Positions 57,937 through 64,000 of a DNA stretch of 64,000 bases are shown piece after piece (the stretch's first letter is position 1; the number at the start of each line of letters is the position of its first letter). The DNA comes from Choanephora cucurbitarum. Lineage: Eukaryota; Mucoromycota; Mucoromycetes; Mucorales; Choanephoraceae. Both the position numbers and the translations under genes were made by a program. The notes beneath the pieces were generated by a model that was not told the DNA's origin, made no database searches, and worked only from the letters and a program-made list of their open reading frames with translations. The stretch is taken from assembly GCA_025331435.1 (NCBI GenBank), contig JAIWNI010000028.1, forward strand, positions 62,001-126,000, written 5' to 3'.

Positions 57937-59891
57937 TTAAGAGGAAGAAAAAGGTCTTGAGGACGAAGGGCAAGCTGATTGTGCTGTCTTGGCAGAAGTG
58001 TTGGAAGATAGACCAAACATCTCCTTCATTTGCAAGTACGGCAGGATGTTTGTTGTTCTATCTTCCTTGTTGTCCTGCACAACACAATGCTCGTCAAATA
58101 AAGTTGCAACATTGAGCAATGCATCAATATTGCGGACAAAGGAGCAGTATTCCCCATACGTTGAAGGAAAGGTAATCTTTTCAACCTCTACCATGTAGTA
58201 CTGCCCCATATGCCAAGAATAAAGGAAAAATGTCACTGTCAAACCTACGGAAACCAATCATTAGAGCCGAGAATGTCTTATTTAGAATTGCGTGGAGAAA
58301 CAACTTACCAACTGCTTGGAATGACAGGACAGATTTCAGATTATACTTCTCCATCAATCCCAACGAGAACAAGCCAAGACGGAATGTGTCAAGACTGACC
58401 ATTGTGGGAGAAGCATAATCTGGCTTCACTTCGCCTATACAATTAATAAGTTGAACTCCCTCATCAACTTCAACAGCATAGTCAGGGCGACAAGCTGCTA
58501 AAGGATGGGTGGAGGAGAATAAAGTATTGTCAAATCTATTCAATATCAGTTAGTGTAAGTGTTGACTTCAAAGTGGTTGCGTACATGACTCTTTGGTTTT
58601 ACTTACTTGTGTGGATCATAGTATTTATTCTTTTTGAAGAGGGAGCTCCACACTGACTCCAAGATGTCCTCGACCTTTTTCTCACCTAGTGTCTTCTTCT
58701 TCACTGTCATTTTGTCGATCCTAAATCAGATAGATAAGTGTTTATTTCCATCTTCAAGGCTGCGTACTTACAAGTTTGACAGAGCCTGGATGGTTCGACG
58801 ACTAGGCCCTTCCACTCTCTTGGCTATCTCGTTGATGCTGGCTCGCAGCTTCTCTTCGTCGTCGTCGTCTTGGAAGTCCTAGATAAAAAAAAAAATAGTT
58901 TAAACCTACTCTAAAATTATTTTTTTTTAAAAAAAAAAAAAGAAAAGAGGGGGGGGGGGTGGTGGTGGTGGAGGAGAGGGTTTTACTTACATTGGTCAAG
59001 TCCCTCAACTGGAGTGCAATGGTAGAATTGAATCGTGAGGGCTTGCCAAAGACGGTCGTTCTGAAATGTCGGCGCAATGCCTCCAAGACGGCAACGTCGA
59101 AGCAAGCAGCAAGCTCAGCATCAACTGGCTTGGTTAGCTTGGTGATGAAGTGGATAGCCCTATAGATAAGAAAAGAATAAGTAAGACGGAGAAACAAATA
59201 GCTATATAATAAAATATACAAGAGCTTGTTCATGTTGTTCATGAATCCGTCGTTTGGCTTGCTCAAAAGATCCAGAGATTGCTGTCGGAATGCAGCTGTT
59301 GAAGCTGCAATATCATGTCTGTTGAAGACAAATTCTTGTTGCTCGTATTGACTAATGTTGAAATTAGCCAAACTATTCAATATGATGTTAGTAATGATTT
59401 TAAGTTTTAGTTATGCTAAAGACTTACACGTTGTTGGCTTGGGCAGCCTTTCTCTTGCTAATACAAACAGATGGTTAGTATGCATAAATCCTTTTATTTT
59501 CATCAGCCATTGTAAATACCGAGAGGTGCCAGTGCTTCGCGTCTTTAGAACCTAAAAGACAACTTTAGTAAAAGTTTTTTCTTTTTATGCGGTAATGGAT
59601 TACCAGCAAGTTCCAAGCCTTGGAAGCCTTGCCTTTTGTCTAGAAAACAAACGTTGTTAGATCTCTTGAATATGGCGACGTATATGTACTTACTGCTTTT
59701 ATGCCATATTCTTTGGCGCTTGCAAAGAACAGCTTTGACCAGACTTCGAACTGGTCGTCTTCCTGGCCTTCCACTTTGCTTCTGATTGCCTTGCAGTGTC
59801 TATCAATAAAGCCCTCAAAAGTAGGAGCAATATCTTCTTGCTCACAAGAAACGAAGTAGCTCCTGAACAAACTGTAATATAAAACGCCCAT
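57937..59891 (-). CDS. PD-(D/E)XK nuclease-like family protein (copy D, 457 aa)
   Basis: Ten exons: 59891..59694, 59639..59604, 59551..59520, 59457..59428, 59372..59220, 59159..58991, 58878..58772, 58720..58607, 58535..58309 and 58244..57937. Total 1,374 nt, no stop, every junction GT-AG. The N-terminal 280 residues are charged and helical (FEGFIDRHCKAIRSKVEG, DFQDDDDEEKLRASINEIAK). The core is LAACRPDYAVEVDEG ... NCIGEVKPD: Pro297-Asp298, Glu315, Lys317, a textbook PD-x-E-x-K. It is followed by SLDTFRLGLFSLGLMEKYNL and TVTFFLYSWHMGQYYMVEVE, which continue the fold. An acceptor just before the ATG means a short extra first exon, as in copies A and C, is possible. Copy B is its decayed relative. 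Function unknown. Confidence 0.72.
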
Positions 59892-59952
59892 GGCAATAAA
59901 CTGAAAAAGTCAAGTGAGAGGAGAGTTAAATTAAATTAAAATAAAAGAGTAG

Positions 59953-60029
59953 GAGCAGAGTAAGAGCAGAGTAAGAGCAGAGTAAGAGCAGAGTAAGAGC
60001 AGAGTAAGAACAGAGTAAGAGCAGAGTAT
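59953..60029. repeat. 11-bp tandem repeat, about 7 units
   Basis: AGAGTAAGAGC repeated head to tail with one or two variants (AGAGTAAGAAC). It begins about 60 bp upstream of the copy D start codon, mirroring the 29-bp array upstream of copy C; both arrays contain TAAGAG. Confidence 0.85.
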
Positions 60030-61134
60030 AAGAAGAATAAAATCAAATAAGATTAAAGAAAGAGGTGAAAGAGAATTTGAAAAGCAAAAGGAATTAAAAC
60101 GCTTTCAATCTCATTAAGTTACACGAGAATCACTATGTATTCTCCCATTCCTCAAGAAAAAAAAATTGGACTGAATTATGTATTGTATGTTAGTTCAAAG
60201 GATATGAAGGGAAAAAGGTTGAGTCAAATTTTGTTATTATGAGCATGTCGCAAGCCGCACATCCATTGCCTTAATAAAATTAGTACCTTCGCTGCGTTTT
60301 GGTTAATTTTATTGACCTTCAATACGGTTTGGTACATTGCATTTTCTGAGATGCTAGGGCTGTCGCTGGCCAGCTAGTCCGATGAGAAAATCAACGTGCT
60401 CACCCCCCTACCCTACCCTACCATACTCTTTTCTAGCAAAGTGACAGTTTAAAATGCATGTAGCGCAGCGAACCTTGAAAAAGACATGCATGTTGGTGCA
60501 AAAGGCAAAATAAACTTCATGTTTCAGGTTGTTGTATGGGTGGGTGCTTTATCAGAGGCAGTAACAAAAACAGCAAAGTGCAACGAATACTCGACTAAGT
60601 TTGTTACTTGAAAACTAAGAGATTTTTTTGTTCCTTCTTTAGCTAAACAAAATATGCCTCTATTGATATGTTTTGATTCGGTTGTGAAAAAAGACCTGAT
60701 CCATGATGTACAATGTCTGATTTTTAGTCACATCTTGTATTATCTATCCATAAGCAGTTATTTATAGCAGGCCAACTTCATGACTCTCGTATTATTACAC
60801 AAAAAAAAAATCTGTGTTTCTTTTAGTTCGGATAAGATCTTAGGTAATGTCACTTTCATATAAAATATTTGACATTTGGAATTCAGGAGTAATGCTAAAT
60901 TTCCTGCCAAATTAGCAGTGAAGACTTGGCTATTATATCAGACACTCAACCGTATTACTCTATGAGATGTTTGTTCATTTTTCCGAGTCTAGGTAGAAGG
61001 AAATGACTTATATTTCTGTTGTTCTATACAACACAGGTGCCCAGCAACTATAAACAAGTTACTAGACACTAGATTTTTAATGAATCGTTAGCTGTAGAAG
61101 AACGAACGAGAAAATTGTCGGGTTTTTTAATGTA
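60030..61134. other. interval without an identified gene
   Basis: AT-rich, a short CTACC repeat at 60408-60423, poly-A at 60801-60810. No gene supported. Confidence 0.4.
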
Positions 61135-62880
61135 GTGATACTCAGAGTAAGTAAAGGCAGCTCTGTGTCAAGTTTCAAGTCGATCGGTGATGATGAAATT
61201 TCTCAAGTTTTTTTTTTTTGTGTCAAATATTTGACGAAAAATCAAGCAGCTAAATTTGGCCCTATCATTTACATGGGCTATCCTTTGTTCACATCCTCTC
61301 ACCAGCGAGACTTTTTTCTCTCCTCTCTACTTGAGAAGATAATTGTCGTTCGTGGTATCCATAAGGGCCGTCAGTTATTGGTTCGAAGCCGAGTCACTGT
61401 GATAAACTCGCTAATTTTGTCAAAGCTCTGGCATGTTTTCCGTGACATCTCTGTGCCCATAACCTTTCTTAATAGCCTCCGGCCAAATGTTTAGGGCATT
61501 CACCTCTTACCACACCTTTCCACAACTGAGCTACTTTACCATGTGCCTGCCAAGAACGAAAGGAAGTTTAAGTCTATTGAACGCACAGCAACAGCAGGGT
61601 CCCTTCCAACTTAGATGGCTAGTTCGGTTCCTCGCCGATTCTAAGATTGACACTGCGTCATCATCCGTTCCTTTAAATTCTGATTCTGATACAACTTCCT
61701 CTATCGTCTTGACCAGTATGCTGAATTTCTTTCATCACCATGCTCCAGGCTATTTGGATTCTCGCTTACCGTTTGTGTTCCTTGCCCTACATCCGCAGCT
61801 GCTCAGACCATTAACGGTGCCTTCTCGCTGTTGTTCAGGGCTTTAAGCTCACTACCACACCTGCTTGAATCGATCGTTGCCACTGCTGTCACTTGGCTCA
61901 TCTTGCCGTTGCCTTCAGTTGTCACATCGGAAACTTTGATTTATGTCCCCAAACAGCTCTGCTCTCTCGCAATCTCCTTCTTGTACGAGCACAGTCCCGA
62001 GTAAAACTTCTGCCTTCGTCCCATTACCTGTCGCGCTCGCTTGATCCGTTACCCTACTCTGTGCAAACGCTTGCATCGATTGGTAAGTACAAATGTAGTC
62101 AAATTCAATGACTTTTTCATCCGCGCCTTTATTCCTTCTCAGTTTGCTGTTATGGGCCAACACCTCTTCACGCTTGTTTCTGATCATCGTCTCTTTGATT
62201 TGCATCCATTCCTATCTTGTCTCCTTTTGGACTTGCCATCTTCTATTTCTCTTCTCACCAGATCACTGTATCAGGGTATGTGCCTACCTACTACCGTCAA
62301 GCCATATTCTTTTTCTTCTTTGCCAGTAAGATCTTGGAAGTTTCTTTTTGGGCAGATTTTCCTGTCTTAACGCTCTCGTACCATTTGGTTCCACACCGTA
62401 CATAAAAAGATCCCTATTCGAAACATCCTGCATGAATGACTCCATTCTGAATCTCCTTTTCCAACCTGTCCAGTTTGTAATCATGCAGTGGAGGGTTTTG
62501 ATCATTTTGTCTTTTCTTGCCCTCCCCCTCCCCCCACCCTTCAGAATCCAGATCTGGCAGAGGATGTGGCATAACTCTTTCAACGGCTATGTTTATTTGT
62601 CTGTTGACCACCTTTCGTTGAAACAGGCCGCATTCAGGCTTCAAATTCCACTTCATTCCTCCCGCTCCTCACTCGTCCTCTCATCTCGCTTCCCTGATTA
62701 TTGGCTTTACCTTACAAAGCATATAGCGTGCTTATTGAGGCCTTGTTTTTAACAATTATCCTTTCTTGCCTGGCATTTTTGCAACACGCTTCTTGCTTCT
62801 GTTCATACTGATAGCCAGGAGTCCTTTGTTCAAAAGGGCATCTCACATCGCCTGCTTCCTCCCCCCTCCCCCACTTTCAC
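61135..62880 (+). mobile_element. LINE retrotransposon relic, post-RT part
   Basis: 61265-61490 reads GPIIYMGYPLFTSSHQRDFF, then a LLEKI...RQLLVRSRVTVINSLILSKL block and WHVFRDISVP, the segment just after the reverse-transcriptase palm in fungal LINEs. 61536-61625 continues YFTMCLPRTKGSLSLLNAQQ and LRWLVRFLAD. Frames break repeatedly after this (IWQRMWHNSF near 62545). It is probably the same superfamily as the relic at 40.65-41.56 kb, which preserves the more C-terminal zinc-ribbon part. Confidence 0.6.
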
Positions 62881-63297
62881 TCGATGACCTTGTTTAGGCA
62901 TCTCTTTACTAGCTTTCACCTTCTATTCTACTATTTATTCTGTTCACACAACTAACCAAAACTATACAACAATGGTGATTATAATTTCTGCATGGTTGTT
63001 TATTTGTCATACTTGTACTGATTATATGATCAATGTATATCTAGCTGAAAATCAAGGGAAACACTAATAGCTTTTCTGACAGAATGAAGGTCTTGTTGTC
63101 AAGTTTGAAAAGGGGTTTTGCTAGAGAGGCTCTTTTCACTATTCAGCTGTTATATTTGAAGTAGCTCTTATCAACAACAAGACTTGAAACAATAGGGCTA
63201 CTTGGTTGGTTGACGAATGAGATTGATGTTGAAACTATACGCAGCTTGGTTTAAGCAGGTCACTACAACGCGCTCATCACCAAAAGAGATGAGGTAG

Positions 63298-63670
63298 GGG
63301 AAAGACATTTCATCTCATGAAAAAGTACTTATACAGAGCAGAGCATATGCACAGAAGCTCGTACGTTCTTTCGCAAAGGAAAGCAACCATCGTCATCTGC
63401 CATTGATGATATATAAGCGCACTATCATCAAGCCACAACTAAGGAGGAAAAAATGATAGCACTGGGAGAATAAAGTTGGTAAGGGAAAGACATTTCATCT
63501 CATGAAAAAGTACTTATACAGAGCAGAGCATATGCACAGAAGCTCGTACGTTCTTTCGCAAAGGAAAGCAACCATCGTCATCTGCCATTGATGATATATA
63601 AGCGCACTATCATCAAGCCACAACTAAGGAGGAAAAAATGATAGCACTGGGAGAATAAAGTTGGTAAGGG
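63298..63670. repeat. 185-bp perfect tandem duplication
   Basis: GGGAAAGACATTTCATCTCA begins at 63298 and again at 63483; the two 185-bp units look identical base for base. A third unit starts (GGGAAAG at 63668) but diverges. There is no open frame, and the single-copy flanks differ. Either a very recent duplication or an assembly artefact. Confidence 0.9.
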
Positions 63671-64000
63671 AAAGCAGAAAAAATATATACCACAACCCTA
63701 AATCCTTATAATACCCCCGATGAAATACTCTATCTTGCCGACGGAAAATCAAAATTTGAGGATTATCCTCAGTGGCTTATATTTTTTAACTTGTAAATTT
63801 TATTTTGGTACCTGAAGAAATGGCCAAGTTGGCGAAACGAAGACAGAGGATGTGGTGGGTGCCCGTCCTTGGACAATGCCGTGGCATTGGCACTCCCGCC
63901 CTAAAAAGGATTGAAAAATTGATTGACTTAGCTTAGAAAGATATAAGGAAACAGAATATAGCATAATTTTATTATCTGAGAATAAAAGCGCGGCTAGAGA
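63671..64000. other. terminal interval with small palindromes
   Basis: Contains GCCAAGTTGGC (63822-63832) and CAATGCCGTGGCATTG (63876-63891) within a locally GC-richer stretch. No gene or RNA family could be assigned. Confidence 0.35.

Noticed and set aside
63810..63835. Hammerhead-ribozyme-like string CTGAAGA ... TTGGCGAAAC
   Set aside because: CTGANGA and GAAA flank a GCCAA/TTGGC stem, but four unpaired bases separate CTGAAGA from the stem, and no matching stem III or cleavage triplet is in place.

Overview
The window reads as nuclear DNA of an early-diverging filamentous fungus, most likely Mucoromycota/Mucorales (Rhizopus, Mucor or Absidia-like). The evidence is AT-rich intergenic DNA with many homopolymer runs, intron-rich genes with introns of about 45-75 nt, fungal orthologues (chitin synthase, Kin4-like kinase, Pex19, Dcp2), and a U12-type AT-AC intron, a class retained in Mucoromycota but lost from most fungi. 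Species cannot be fixed from the sequence.

Layout: 1-13.5 kb is a compact housekeeping block: a Rap-GAP-like protein (partial), a small unidentified gene, a Yrb30-like Ran-binding protein, glycogen branching enzyme, decapping enzyme Dcp2, a NUFIP1-like zinc-finger protein and a chitin synthase. 13.5-23 kb is gene-poor, with a decayed nuclease-family gene, a Ty3/gypsy gag relic and much unassigned DNA. 23-24 kb carries a CBM21 glycogen-targeting PP1 regulatory subunit, 17 kb from the branching enzyme. 24-35 kb has a MITE-like element, an intact nuclease-family gene and a decayed Ty3/gypsy element on the minus strand. 35.5-40.5 kb is a second housekeeping block: HAD-fold protein, Kin4-like kinase, Pex19. 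40.6-64 kb is accessory: two LINE relics, two Tc1/mariner elements plus a third DDE transposase relic, three LTR-like repeats, a broken DUF6729-type/3'-5' exonuclease gene, two more nuclease-family genes and several tandem or inverted repeats.

Most notable: (i) four diverged copies (15.1-16.7, 27.5-29.3, 42.6-44.6 and 57.9-59.9 kb; strands +,-,+,-) of a multi-exon gene family whose C-terminal part carries a PD-(D/E)XK nuclease core. Two copies splice to uninterrupted 458- and 457-residue proteins, one has a single frameshift, and one is decayed and has lost the catalytic lysine. (ii) A U12-type AT-AC intron in DCP2 whose removal restores a conserved Dcp2 segment exactly. (iii) A transposase-like/3'-5' exonuclease fusion broken by one stop and one frameshift. 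Exon coordinates come from hand-reading splice sites and frames; no database search or expression data were available.
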